NCBI RefSeq assembly: GCF_001612905.1
Contig: NZ_BDBI01000019.1
Location: forward strand, 1 to 54,263
Source of the DNA: Nocardia ignorata NBRC 108230
GTDB taxonomy: Bacteria > Actinomycetota > Actinomycetes > Mycobacteriales > Mycobacteriaceae
DNA length: 54,263 nucleotides
Direction of reading: 5' to 3'
A program made the position numbers and the translations under genes. A model generated the notes under the pieces. It had not been told where the DNA came from and ran no database searches. It saw only the letters and a program-made list of their open reading frames with translations. The number at the start of each line of letters is the position of its first letter. Position 1 is the stretch's first letter. This document shows, piece by piece, positions 32,334-42,039 of this stretch.

Positions 32334-33752
32334 CTACCCGGACTTGCGCTCGTCGATCTGTTTGCGCCCCGACGGCGGGGCACCGAGGTGGGCGGCGAGT
32401 TCGTCGGCTTCGGAGACGTCGGAGTTGACCTCCTCGATCGCCAGGCGCGCGAACACCCACTGCTCGGTCGCCGCCATCTGGCCGCGGTTGCGGCCGAGGA
32501 AGGACACGAACCAGCCGATCACGGTGACGATCCGGCTGCGGTAGCCGACCAGGTAGTACAGGTGCAGGGCCAGCCACGCGAGCCAGGCGAGGAACCCGCT
32601 GAACTCGAGCTTGCCGATCTGGCAGACCGCGTCGAAACGCGAGATCGTCGCCATCGAGCCCTTGTTGAAGTACTTGAACGGCTTGCGTTCGGCCGGGGTC
32701 TGCCCCTTCAGCCCGGCCTTGATGGCCTTGGCCGCATAGGTGGAACCCTGGATCGCGCCCTGGGCCTGACCGGGCACACCCGGCACCGACATCAAGTCGC
32801 CGACCACGAAGACGTTCGGATGACCCTTGACCGTGAGGTCGGGCTCGACGATGACGCGACCGGCCCGGTCCACCTCGGTGCCGTCGGAACGCTCGGCGAT
32901 CATCTTGCCCAGCGGGCTGGCCTGCACGCCCGCCGACCACACCTTGCACATCGCCTCGATGCGGCGGGTGCTGCCGTCCTTGTCCTTGACGACGACGCCG
33001 TGCGCGTCGACATCGGTCACCATGGCGTTGAGCTGGATCTCCACGCCCATCTTCTCGAGCCGCTTGGCGGCCTTGGCGCCCAGCTTCGGACCCATCGGGC
33101 CCAGCACCGCGCCCGCGCCCTCGAGCAGGATGACGCGCGCGTCGCGCGGGTCGATGGTGCGGAAGGTGCCGTCGAGGGTGCGGTCGGCGAGTTCGGCGAT
33201 CTGCCCGGCCAGCTCGACACCCGTGGGGCCCGCGCCGACGACGATGAAGGTGAGCAGCCGGTCGCGTTCCTCCTGGGTTTCGGCCAGCTCGGCCTGCTCG
33301 AAGGCGCCGAGGATGCGGGCGCGCAGTTCCAGGGCGTCGTCGATGGTCTTCATGCCGGGCGCGTAGGTGGCGAAGTGGTCGTTACCGAAGTAGGACTGCT
33401 GCGCGCCGGTGGCGACGATGAGGCTGTCGTAGGGGGTCACCGTGTCGCGGTTGAGCAGGCGCGAGGTGACCGTCTGGTTCTTCAGGTCGACGTCGATCAC
33501 ATCGCCCATCAGCACCTGCGCGTTCTTCTGCTTGCGCAGCACGAGCCTGGTGGCCGGGGCGATCTCGCCCGTCGACAGGATGCCCGTCGCCACCTGGTAC
33601 AGCAGCGGCTGGAACAGGTGGGTCGACGTCTTGGAGATCAGCGTGACATCGACATCGGCCCTGCGCAGGTGCCGGGTGCCGAACAACCCGCCGAACCCGG
33701 ATCCGATCACCACCACGCGGTGCCGCTGGTTCCCGACAGACTGAGTGCTCAT
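32334..33752 (-). CDS. ndh: Type II NADH dehydrogenase
   Basis: 472-aa flavoprotein that oxidises NADH and reduces menaquinone at the inner membrane without pumping protons. The FAD fold is at the N-terminus (VVVIGSGFGGLFGTRHLR), the NADH fold is TFIVVGAGPTGVELAGQIAE, and the second FAD motif is HPNVFVVGDLMSVPGVPGQA. Amphipathic and hydrophobic helices near the C-terminus (FSGFLAWLAWLALHLYYLVG) anchor it. Position after the urease genes and orientation match ndh (Rv1854c). Ribosome site GAGGAG upstream of the ATG. Confidence 0.96.
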   Translation of the reverse strand: MSTQSVGNQRHRVVVIGSGFGGLFGTRHLRRADVDVTLISKTSTHLFQPLLYQVATGILSTGEIAPATRLVLRKQKNAQVLMGDVIDVDLKNQTVTSRLLNRDTVTPYDSLIVATGAQQSYFGNDHFATYAPGMKTIDDALELRARILGAFEQAELAETQEERDRLLTFIVVGAGPTGVELAGQIAELADRTLDGTFRTIDPRDARVILLEGAGAVLGPMGPKLGAKAAKRLEKMGVEIQLNAMVTDVDAHGVVVKDKDGSTRRIEAMCKVWSAGVQASPLGKMIAERSDGTEVDRAGRVIVEPDLTVKGHPNVFVVGDLMSVPGVPGQAQGAIQGSTYAAKAIKAGLKGQTPAERKPFKYFNKGSMATISRFDAVCQIGKLEFSGFLAWLAWLALHLYYLVGYRSRIVTVIGWFVSFLGRNRGQMAATEQWVFARLAIEEVNSDVSEADELAAHLGAPPSGRKQIDERKSG

Positions 33753-33812
33753 CGTCCTGACTCCTCGGCTGACTGGGGTGATTACAGAACCGACCTTACG
33801 GGACGTGCCGCC

Positions 33813-34694
33813 TCAGCGACCCGCAAGGAGCAGCTGGGCGACCTTGGTGTCGGTCTCGGCGCCCTCGGTGTAGCCGCCGTCGGCGCCGAGCGCGTTCATG
33901 ATGGCCAGGGTATAGCGCTCGCCCTCGCCCGCGACGCCGACCGAATTGACCACCCAGCCGTCGGCCTCGGCCGACCAGCCGTTCTTCAGGCCGGGACGCA
34001 TCGCCGCGCCGGCGCCCCACACACCCCAGTGCTGGTTGGAGTCGACCGAGCGCATCCGGTCGAGCAGGTAGGCCAGGTCGTCGGGGTGCATGGTGTCGAG
34101 GATGGTGTTCATCAGCCGGTCCAGGTCGGCGGCGGTGCACTTCTGGAACGACCAGTCCGGGAACAGCGCGGTGTTGGTCGGCTGCGGGATCAGGCTGACC
34201 ATGCCGTACGCGCGGAAGGCGTTGTTGTAGGCCATCCGGTCGAAGCCGATGTACTTGTGCCACAGCACATCCGTCGCCTGGTCGTTGGACGTGGCGAGCA
34301 TCGCCTCGATATTGCCCCGGTCCTCCGGCGACAGCGCGATGGCGCCGACGCGGGCCCGGTTGAGCAGGTCGGCGGCGATGGCCAGCTTGATCGTCGAGGC
34401 GGTCCACACCTGGTTCTCGGCGTGTTCGTTGGCGTAGATGCCGCCGGTGACGCGGTCGCGCAGCACGTAGCCGACGACGCCGGGGCGGCCGGCCAGGTAG
34501 CTGTTCACGCGCGCGATCCGCGAACTCATGTCGCAGTCGAATCCGGACAGGCACGCCTGGGTCAGGACCGGCGCGGCCTGCGCGGTGGCGGTGAGTACGG
34601 GGACGCCCGGGGTGAGGGCGGCCGCGGCGGCGAGGAGACAAGCTGTTGCTGCGACCCGGGAAACGACGCGGGTGGCGGGGGAACGGTCACGCAC
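33813..34694 (-). CDS. Secreted class A beta-lactamase-like serine hydrolase
   Basis: 293-aa exported protein of the class A beta-lactamase/DD-peptidase superfamily. The signal peptide spans residues 1-40 (VSRVAATACLLAAAAALTPG). The nucleophile and its lysine are Ser100-Thr-Ile-Lys103 (TASTIKLAIAADLL). SNDQAT corresponds to the SDN loop and LKNGWSA to the KTG strand, with Thr replaced by Asn. The usual class A Glu166 loop is not obvious, so real beta-lactamase activity is uncertain. The GTG at 34694 is used; an in-frame GTG at 34712 is the alternative. Two Cys near the N-terminus may form a disulphide. Confidence 0.78.
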   Translation of the reverse strand: MRDRSPATRVVSRVAATACLLAAAAALTPGVPVLTATAQAAPVLTQACLSGFDCDMSSRIARVNSYLAGRPGVVGYVLRDRVTGGIYANEHAENQVWTASTIKLAIAADLLNRARVGAIALSPEDRGNIEAMLATSNDQATDVLWHKYIGFDRMAYNNAFRAYGMVSLIPQPTNTALFPDWSFQKCTAADLDRLMNTILDTMHPDDLAYLLDRMRSVDSNQHWGVWGAGAAMRPGLKNGWSAEADGWVVNSVGVAGEGERYTLAIMNALGADGGYTEGAETDTKVAQLLLAGR

Positions 34695-34783
34695 GAGGCA
34701 CCACACTGGCACATCGGCGGCCCGGGCGCACCCTTCGCTGCCGAATCGTCACAAATCGGCCTTGTGGCACAGCGGGATTGCGA

Positions 34784-34990
34784 TCAGTGATGCGCGGCGT
34801 GCGGGGTGGCGATGGGGCAGCCGTTGAGCCGGTGGCAGTGCTCGAACGCCTCGCCGTGGCGATCGAGGGGCCAGGTGTGCAGCACCTGGTCGGGGCCGTA
34901 GCGCCGGGAATTGATGAGTTCCCAGCGGGCGCCTGCGCGGCGGACGACGAATCCGCCGTCGGGAACCAGGGCAATCACCTGCGCGATCAT
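34784..34990 (-). CDS. Small conserved-looking protein, 68 aa
   Basis: Short ORF starting MIAQVIALVPDGGFVVRRAG, with mixed beta character, ending in a His-rich tail (PHAAHH). AAAGG lies about 14 nt upstream of the ATG at 34990. Composition is typical of nocardial genes and it fills an otherwise empty gap. No domain recognised; divergent from recC. Confidence 0.55.
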   Translation of the reverse strand: MIAQVIALVPDGGFVVRRAGARWELINSRRYGPDQVLHTWPLDRHGEAFEHCHRLNGCPIATPHAAHH

Positions 34991-35168
34991 GAACCGAACC
35001 CGCCTTTCGTACTGCGGCCGAACCGTCCCACCCGAGCCAGCAGAGTCCCACGCCCCGGTTTCGTCCCGGCGCAGGCGTGGCCGGTAACGCGTTGCAGTGT
35101 GGTCTATTTCACTAGCTCTTGCCGGGGGTGCGGGCGGGGTCGCATGATTGCGGGTCGGTCGCTGGGCG

Positions 35169-35174
35169 TATAAA
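35169..35174 (+). promoter_or_regulatory. -10 element of the recCBD operon
   Basis: TATAAA ends six bases before the recC ATG (35181), with no Shine-Dalgarno sequence. The geometry indicates a leaderless transcript starting at the start codon. Confidence 0.65.
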
Positions 35175-35180
35175 CGACGG

Positions 35181-38100
35181 ATGCCGTTGCACCTCCATCG
35201 CGCCGAACGCGCCGACGCGCTGGCCGACGGTCTCGGGCAGGTGCTCGCGGTCGCTCCCGGTGATCCTTTCGCCACCGAGGTGGTCGCCGTTCCCGCGAAA
35301 GGTGTCGAGCGCTGGCTGGCGCAGCGGTTGTCCGGTGTGCTCGGCGTGGGCAGCGCAGGCGACGGGGTAGCCGCCAACATCTCCTTCCCCTCACCTGCCG
35401 CGCTGGTCGCCGACGTGCTGGCCGCCGCGAACGGGATCACCGCCGAGGACGACCCGTGGTCCGGGCAGCGGATGGTGTGGTCGGTGCTGCGGGTGATCGA
35501 CGAGGTGGCCGCCGAACCGTGGGCGGCGGTGCTGGCCCGCCATCTCGGGCTGCCCGGCGGCGATCACCGGCTCGGCAGGCGCTATTCGACCGCCGCCCAC
35601 CTGGCCGCCGTGTTCGACTCCTATGCCGCCCAGCGTCCGCGCGTGCTGCTCGACTGGGTCGCTGGCGTCGACGGCGACGGTGCGGGCGGCCCGGTGCCCG
35701 ACGACCTGGCGTGGCAGCCGAAACTCTGGCGCGCACTGCGCACGGCCATCGGCTCCCCGAGCCCCGCCGAACGCCTCGCCGACGCCTGCGCCCGGCTGCG
35801 CACCGACCCCGCGTCCGTCGACCTGCCCGAGCGCCTGTCGCTGTTCGGCCTCACCCGCCTGCCCGCCGACCAGCTCGCCGTCTTCGCCGCCCTCGCCGCC
35901 CATCGCGATGTGCACCTGTGGCTGGCACATCCGAGTCCGGTGCTGTGGACGGCACTCGCCGATGCTGCCGGTGGTCCGCCGGTCGGGGACGGCTCGGATC
36001 CGGTCGCCGATCGGGATGGGCCGGCGCGGGCGAATCCAGCTGGGGTTCAGCAGTTCTCGGCGGCGCCCCGGTCTGCCGATCGGACCGCGGATCACGTTTC
36101 GCACCCCTTGCTCGCCGGTCTCGGCCGTGACGTCCGGGAGCTGGAGCTGCGGCTGAAACCGTTGCTGGACAGCGATAGTCATCTTTCGGCGCGACTCGAT
36201 TCGACGACCCTGCTCGGCCGGGTGCAGTGCGCGATCCGCGACGACCGTGCCCCGGAGGCGGGGGTGGTGCCGGACGGCAGCATCGAGGTGCACGCCTGTC
36301 ACGGTGCGGCCCGGCAGGTGGAGGTGCTGCGGGATCTGTTGCTGCGCACGTTCACCGCCGATCAGACGCTGGAACCGCGCGACGTGCTCATCATGTGCCC
36401 GGACGTGGAGGCCTATGCCCCGCTGGTGCGGGCAGCCTTCGGGCAGCGCGGATCGGGCACCGGGGATCAGCCGGTCGCCGGCGAGCATCCGGCCCATCAG
36501 TTGCGGGTGCGGTTGGCGGACCGGGGCCGGGCGGTGACCAACCCGATGCTCGCGGTGGTGATCGATCTGCTCGAACTGGCCGACGGGCGCGTCACCGTGA
36601 CGCAGGTCCTCGACCTGGCCGCCGCCGAAAGCGTGCGCCGTCGTTGCGGTTTCGACGACGACGACATCGAACGCCTGCGTGGCTGGGCCGCCGAGTCCGG
36701 TGCGCGCTGGGGTGTCGGGCAGCGCCAGCGGGAGGCGTTCGGCCTGGCCGATTTCGCCCAGAACACCCTCAATGCCGCCGTGGACCGCATCCTGCTCGGC
36801 GTCACCGCCGACGAGTCCGGTGACGACTGGCTCGACCTTGCCCTGCCCCTCGACGACGTGGACTCCAACGACGTCGACCTCGCGGGGCGCTTCGCCGAGT
36901 TCGTCGACCGGGTCGCGGTCTGCCTGCGCGACCTGCGCGGTCCCCGGCCCGCCGCGCAGTGGACGGCGGTGCTGCTGCGGGCGCTCGAGCTGCTCACCGA
37001 TGTGCCGGACTCCTACGCCTGGATCCGGGCCGAAGCGCGCCGCGAGATCGTCGCCGCCACCGAGCACGCGGGTGACGCACCGCTGCGGCTGGCCGATGTC
37101 GCGGTGCTGCTGACCTCCCGGTTCGCGGGCGCACCCGGGCGCGCCAACTTCCGCACCGGTGAGCTCACGGTGTGCTCGCTGGTCCCCATGCGATCGGTGC
37201 CGCACCGGGTGGTGGTGCTGCTCGGCCTCGACGACGACATCTTCCCGCGTACCGGCAGCGTCGACGGCGACGACCTGCTGGCCCGCGACGCGCTGATCGG
37301 TGAACGCGACGCCCGCAGCGAGGACCGGCAGCTGCTGCTCGACGCGATCATGGCCGCCACCGAACAGCTGCTCGTGCTGCACACCGGCGCCGACCCGGTC
37401 ACCGGTGCACCCCGCCCGCCCGCTGTCCCGGTGGCCGAACTGCTCGACGTGCTCGCCACCCACGTGGGCTCGGCCGCGATGTCCGACGTGCACATCCGGC
37501 ATCCGCTCCAGGCCTTCGACCGGCGCAATTTCTCACCGGAGCGCCCACACAGCTTCGACACCGTCGCCCTCGCGGGCGCCCGAGCTGCCGCGCGTCCGTC
37601 CCGCCCGCGCCCACCGCTGCTCGCCGAACCACTCCCGCCCGGCCCGCCCGCGGACGTGGCACTGGCCGAACTGATCGCGTTCGCCGAACACCCGGTGCGC
37701 GCGTTCCTGTGGCAGCGGCTCGGGTTGCGGGTCCCCGAGGAATCCGAGGACATCGCCGACCAGTTGCCCATCGAACTCGACGGCCTGGCCAAGTGGGACC
37801 TGGGGGAGCGGATGCTCACCGCCCGCCTCACCGGCGCCGACCCGGCGGGCCTGCGCGCGGCCGAGTGGCGACGGGGGACGTTGCCGCCCTTCGGTTTCGG
37901 CACCCGCGTGCTCGACGAGGTGGAGGGCACGGTCGACACCATCGTGCGCACCGCGCTGCCGGACTACGAGGCGAGCCCGCGAGCGGTGGACATCGCCGTC
38001 GACCTGGGCAACGGTCGCACCCTCGCCGGTACCGTCCCCGAAGTTCGTGGCGAAACCCTCGTCCGCACCACGTATTCCCGCCTGGCCCCCAAACATCGTC

Positions 38101-38588
38101 TGGCAGCGTGGGTTTCGCTGCTCGCGCTGGCCGCCACCGAGGACCGGTCGTGGCGGGCGATCAGCACCGGCCGCGGCCAGTTCCGCAGCCGCCCGGTCAC
38201 CCGGTCGATCATCACCGCACCCGAACCACCTGCGGCCCTGTCGATCCTGCGCGATCTGGTCCGTCTGCGTGACGAGGGCCTGTGCGAACCCCTGCCCGTC
38301 GCAGCCACCGCCACCGCCGCCTACGCCGAACGTCGCTTCCGTGGCGACAGCGTCGCCGATGCCCTGCTCGCCGCCGAACACGCCTTCGACGGCGGCCCCA
38401 ACGGCCCGGACAAATTCGGTGACCACACCGACCGCTACCTGCGCTACATCTGGGGGCGCGCCCCACGTTTCGAGCGGTTGATCGCCGAACCCGCCCGCCC
38501 CGGCGAGCCGGAGACCACCCGCTTCGGTGCCATCGCCCGCCGCTGGTGGGGCCCGTTGCTCGCCGCCGAAAGTCAGGGGCAACCATGA
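35181..38588 (+). CDS. recC: Exodeoxyribonuclease V subunit gamma (RecC)
   Basis: 1135-aa RecC subunit of the RecBCD helicase-nuclease, which processes double-strand ends. The N-terminus (LHRAERADALADGLGQVLA, then VVAVPAKGVERWLAQRL) and the vestigial helicase blocks (ELTVCSLVPMRSVPHRVVVL followed by DDDIFPRTG, and EDRQLLLDAIMAA) are typical. It lacks a working Walker A motif, as expected for RecC. The ATG at 35181 follows TATAAA by six bases. The stop overlaps the start of a 28-codon ORF (ATGA, 38585-38588) that leads into recB. Confidence 0.95.
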   Translation: MPLHLHRAERADALADGLGQVLAVAPGDPFATEVVAVPAKGVERWLAQRLSGVLGVGSAGDGVAANISFPSPAALVADVLAAANGITAEDDPWSGQRMVWSVLRVIDEVAAEPWAAVLARHLGLPGGDHRLGRRYSTAAHLAAVFDSYAAQRPRVLLDWVAGVDGDGAGGPVPDDLAWQPKLWRALRTAIGSPSPAERLADACARLRTDPASVDLPERLSLFGLTRLPADQLAVFAALAAHRDVHLWLAHPSPVLWTALADAAGGPPVGDGSDPVADRDGPARANPAGVQQFSAAPRSADRTADHVSHPLLAGLGRDVRELELRLKPLLDSDSHLSARLDSTTLLGRVQCAIRDDRAPEAGVVPDGSIEVHACHGAARQVEVLRDLLLRTFTADQTLEPRDVLIMCPDVEAYAPLVRAAFGQRGSGTGDQPVAGEHPAHQLRVRLADRGRAVTNPMLAVVIDLLELADGRVTVTQVLDLAAAESVRRRCGFDDDDIERLRGWAAESGARWGVGQRQREAFGLADFAQNTLNAAVDRILLGVTADESGDDWLDLALPLDDVDSNDVDLAGRFAEFVDRVAVCLRDLRGPRPAAQWTAVLLRALELLTDVPDSYAWIRAEARREIVAATEHAGDAPLRLADVAVLLTSRFAGAPGRANFRTGELTVCSLVPMRSVPHRVVVLLGLDDDIFPRTGSVDGDDLLARDALIGERDARSEDRQLLLDAIMAATEQLLVLHTGADPVTGAPRPPAVPVAELLDVLATHVGSAAMSDVHIRHPLQAFDRRNFSPERPHSFDTVALAGARAAARPSRPRPPLLAEPLPPGPPADVALAELIAFAEHPVRAFLWQRLGLRVPEESEDIADQLPIELDGLAKWDLGERMLTARLTGADPAGLRAAEWRRGTLPPFGFGTRVLDEVEGTVDTIVRTALPDYEASPRAVDIAVDLGNGRTLAGTVPEVRGETLVRTTYSRLAPKHRLAAWVSLLALAATEDRSWRAISTGRGQFRSRPVTRSIITAPEPPAALSILRDLVRLRDEGLCEPLPVAATATAAYAERRFRGDSVADALLAAEHAFDGGPNGPDKFGDHTDRYLRYIWGRAPRFERLIAEPARPGEPETTRFGAIARRWWGPLLAAESQGQP

Positions 38589-38671
38589 AGACATCGCTGC
38601 CCGTGGGGGCGCTGTGGGCGACCGAGGCGGGCTGGGCGCGAGCCGGTTGGTACCAGGGGCCGAAGCGGTGA
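38585..38671 (+). CDS. 28-aa micro-ORF bridging recC and recB
   Basis: Open frame starting MKTSLPVGALWATEAGWARA and ending GPKR. Its ATG overlaps the recC stop (ATGA) and its TGA overlaps the recB GTG start (GTGA at 38668-38671). Translation could therefore pass from recC to recB without a break. Trp-rich, no known family. Either a coupling device or a chance frame; the same arrangement between recB and recD argues for the former. Confidence 0.45.
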   Translation: MKTSLPVGALWATEAGWARAGWYQGPKR

Positions 38672-41600
38672 CCGGGATGATGTCGGCCCCGCCGACCGAG
38701 GCATTCGATGCGGCTGGTCCGTTGCCGCAGGGCACCACCGTGCTCGAAGCGAGCGCGGGCACCGGCAAAACTCATGCGATCGTCGGGCTGGCGGTGCGGT
38801 ACGTGGCCGAGCGGGGGATCTCGATCACCCAACTGCTGCTGGTGACGTTCAGTCGTGCCGCCACCCAGGAACTGCGCGAACGCACCAGGGACCGGTTCGT
38901 CACCGTTGCCACCGCACTGGCCGAACCCGCTGCGGCACAGGCACATCCGGACGAACTCGTGCGCGCCCTCGCCGCCGCCGACCCGGCGACGGTGCGGCTG
39001 CGCCGCCGCAGGCTGCTCGCCGCTCTCGCCGATTTCGACGCGGGCACCATCGCCACCACCCACTCGTTCTGCCAGCGCATGCTCGACGAACTCGGCCTGG
39101 CGGGCGAACACGACCCCGCCGCGCGGCTGGTCGAATCGGTCGACGACCTCGTCGCCACCGTCACCGACGACCTGTACTTGGCCCGCTACGCCCGCGACCG
39201 CGCCCCCTTCACCCTGCGCGACGCGCACATCCTCGCGCTGGCCGCCGTCCACGACCGGCACGCCGAACTCGCGCCACGCACCGAGGGCGCCGCGGGCGAA
39301 CGGGTGGCGTTCGCGACCGCGGTGCGCGCCGAAACCGACCGCCGCAAACGCCGTGCGGGACTGCGTGACTTCGACGATCTGCTCGTGCTGCTGCACGACG
39401 TACTCGCCGACCCGGTGCACGGTCGGGCGGCCTGTGCCCGCATCCGCGAGCGCTACCGGGTGGCGCTCGTCGACGAATTCCAGGACACCGACCCGCTGCA
39501 GTGGGACATCCTGCGCCGCGCCTTCCACGAACACGCCACCATGGTGCTGGTCGGCGACCCGAAACAGGCCATCTACGCCTTCCGCGGCGCGGAGGTGCTC
39601 AGCTACCTCGACGCGGTGGCGCACGCGCGGCAGCGCAGCGAACTCACCCGCAACTGGCGCAGCGACGCCGGACTGCTGCGCGCGATCGATCACCTCTGTG
39701 GCGGCGCGGAACTCGGTCATCCGGAGATCAGCGTGTACCCGGTCGCCGCGACCCGCGCCGACACCCGGCTGCACGGCGACCCGGAGGTCGTCACCCCGTT
39801 GCGGCTGCGGGTACTGCCGCGCACCGGCGCCGGGCCGCGGAACAAGTCGGGATTCCCGTCGGTCGGCAGGCAGCGCGCGAAGGTTGCCGAGGATCTCGCC
39901 GCCGACATCGTCACGCTGCTCGAATCCGGCACAAGTATCGAGGCCAAACCCGAACGCGGCGTGGATTATTCGCTCACCGAGGTCGGCGACGGCCGGGTGC
40001 GCAGACCGATCGGGCCCGGCGACATCGCGGTCCTGGTGCGCACCCGCACTCAGATCGACGTGGTGCGCGCCGCCCTGGACCGGGTCGGTGTGGCCTCGGT
40101 ACTCGCCGGTGGCACAAGTGTTTTCGCTACCCCGGCCGCCACCGACTGGCTGTGGGTGCTGCGCGCACTCGAGCAACCCCATCGCGGTGACCGGGTGCGG
40201 TTGGCGGCCTGCACGCCGATCCTCGGCGTCACGCTCGCCGACATCGATGCCGGTGGGGCCGATCTCGTCGGCCGGATCTCCACACAGCTGCGTGAGGCGG
40301 CCCGCCTCTTCGCCCGCGCCGGATTCGCCGCCGTCTTCGACAAACTCGCGACCGAAACCGAACTCGCCCCACGCCTGCTCGCCGTCGACAACGGCGAGCG
40401 CGAACTCACCGACCTGCGCCACCTGGCCGGCCTCCTCGACGAAGTGGCCCACACCGAAGGGCTGGGTCTGACCGCCCTCACCCGCTGGCTGGCCGACCGG
40501 GTCCGCGACCCGGAGGCCGGTTCGGTGAGCGGGCGCAGCCGCCGCCTCGACCGCGACGCCGCCGCCGTGCAGATCGCCACGGTGCACGCCAGCAAGGGAC
40601 TCGAATTCCCCATCGTGTACCTGCCTTTCGCGTGGGACAGTGCCAAGAACCCCTACCCGGCGACCTTGCTGTTCCACGACGACAACGGCACCCGGGTGCT
40701 CGACATCGGCGGCAAGGATGCCCCCGGTTACGGCGAACGCCAATTGCGCTGCGAGGCCGAGGAATCCGGCGAAGAGCTGCGGCTGCTGTACGTGGCGGCG
40801 ACCAGGGCGATGTGCCAGGTGGTCACCTGGTGGGCGCCCGCCGTCACCACGGGTGCAGCGCCACTGCACCGGATGATCCTCGGCCGCCGTCCCGGCGCGT
40901 CGCAGGTACCCCGGCGTGCCGAGATTCCCGCCGACGCGGCTGCCCTGCAACGCCTTTCGGAATGGGCCGCCCCGGCCGCCGACGTGATCTCGGTGACGGC
41001 GGTCGACCGCCCCGAGAACGTGGCCCCGCGACGGGTACGCACCGAACTACCCACCGGTGAGTTGGCAGCCGCCGAATTCGACCGGCCCCTCGACCAGCTG
41101 TGGCGACGCACCTCCTACTCGGCGCTCACCGCGGGCGCGCACGACCTGGCCTCGGTCAACGACAGCGAACCCGAGGACGGGCCCGGTCCCGCCGACGAAC
41201 CGGACACCCCGCCGCTCGACGTGCCGACGGTGATCGCGGCGGCGCCGTCGCTGATGAACGCCCTGCCCTACGGTGCCGAATTCGGCACCCTCGTGCACGG
41301 CGTGCTCGAAACGGTCGACACCTCCGTCGCCGACCTCGCCGCCGAGGTGCGCGCGCGGTGTGCCGAAGCGGTCGAGCACACCATGGCCGAACTCGATGTC
41401 GACCTGCTGTCGGAGGCGTTGTTCCAAGTCCTCTGCACGCCGACCGATTTCGGCTCGCTGGCCCGGATCCCGACCAGGGACCGGCTCAACGAGCTCGAGT
41501 TCGAACTACCGCTCGGCGGCGGTGACGACCCGCGCGGCCGGGCCGCCACCGTGGGCGATATCGCCGCCCTGCTGCGCACCCACCTTCCCCCGGACGACGA

Positions 41601-42039
41601 CCTGGCAGGCTATGCCGATCACCTCGCCGCCCTGCCCGAGACGGTGCTGCGTGGTTACCTCACCGGCAGCATCGACGCCGTGCTCCGGGTACCGGGCGAC
41701 GGTGATCTCCGGTACGTGATCGTCGACTACAAAACCAACCGACTCGGCACGGGCGACCTCACGGTCGAGCACTACCGTCGCGAACACATGCTCGCGGAAA
41801 TGGTCCGCTCCCACTATCCGTTGCAGGCGCTGCTGTATGCCGTCGCACTGCACCGTTATCTGCGGTGGCGCCTGCCGAACTACGACCCGGCCCGCCATCT
41901 CGGCGGCGCCCGCTACCTGTTCGTCCGCGGCATGATCGGCGCCGACACTCCACCCGGCCACGGCGTCTTCGACTGGTACCCACCCACCGAACTCGTTGTG
42001 GCACTGTCGGACCTGCTCGCCGGGGAGGGCCGTCGATGA
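38668..42039 (+). CDS. recB: Exodeoxyribonuclease V subunit beta (RecB)
   Basis: 1123-aa RecB: a UvrD-like 3'-5' helicase plus a C-terminal nuclease. Walker A ASAGTGKT is at residues 28-35, motif II VDEFQDTDPLQWDIL, motif III KQAIYAFRGAE, motif V TVHASKGLEFPIVYLPF, and the nuclease motif VIVDYKTNRLG near the C-terminus. The GTG at 38668 is chosen since it overlaps the bridging ORF; ATG codons at 38677 and 38680 are alternatives. The stop is again in an ATGA overlap (42036-42039). Confidence 0.96.
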   Translation: MTGMMSAPPTEAFDAAGPLPQGTTVLEASAGTGKTHAIVGLAVRYVAERGISITQLLLVTFSRAATQELRERTRDRFVTVATALAEPAAAQAHPDELVRALAAADPATVRLRRRRLLAALADFDAGTIATTHSFCQRMLDELGLAGEHDPAARLVESVDDLVATVTDDLYLARYARDRAPFTLRDAHILALAAVHDRHAELAPRTEGAAGERVAFATAVRAETDRRKRRAGLRDFDDLLVLLHDVLADPVHGRAACARIRERYRVALVDEFQDTDPLQWDILRRAFHEHATMVLVGDPKQAIYAFRGAEVLSYLDAVAHARQRSELTRNWRSDAGLLRAIDHLCGGAELGHPEISVYPVAATRADTRLHGDPEVVTPLRLRVLPRTGAGPRNKSGFPSVGRQRAKVAEDLAADIVTLLESGTSIEAKPERGVDYSLTEVGDGRVRRPIGPGDIAVLVRTRTQIDVVRAALDRVGVASVLAGGTSVFATPAATDWLWVLRALEQPHRGDRVRLAACTPILGVTLADIDAGGADLVGRISTQLREAARLFARAGFAAVFDKLATETELAPRLLAVDNGERELTDLRHLAGLLDEVAHTEGLGLTALTRWLADRVRDPEAGSVSGRSRRLDRDAAAVQIATVHASKGLEFPIVYLPFAWDSAKNPYPATLLFHDDNGTRVLDIGGKDAPGYGERQLRCEAEESGEELRLLYVAATRAMCQVVTWWAPAVTTGAAPLHRMILGRRPGASQVPRRAEIPADAAALQRLSEWAAPAADVISVTAVDRPENVAPRRVRTELPTGELAAAEFDRPLDQLWRRTSYSALTAGAHDLASVNDSEPEDGPGPADEPDTPPLDVPTVIAAAPSLMNALPYGAEFGTLVHGVLETVDTSVADLAAEVRARCAEAVEHTMAELDVDLLSEALFQVLCTPTDFGSLARIPTRDRLNELEFELPLGGGDDPRGRAATVGDIAALLRTHLPPDDDLAGYADHLAALPETVLRGYLTGSIDAVLRVPGDGDLRYVIVDYKTNRLGTGDLTVEHYRREHMLAEMVRSHYPLQALLYAVALHRYLRWRLPNYDPARHLGGARYLFVRGMIGADTPPGHGVFDWYPPTELVVALSDLLAGEGRR

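Noticed and set aside
38212..40950. 912-codon minus-strand frame opposite recC-recB
   Set aside because: Shadow of recB; no domain, and helicase motifs are on the plus strand.
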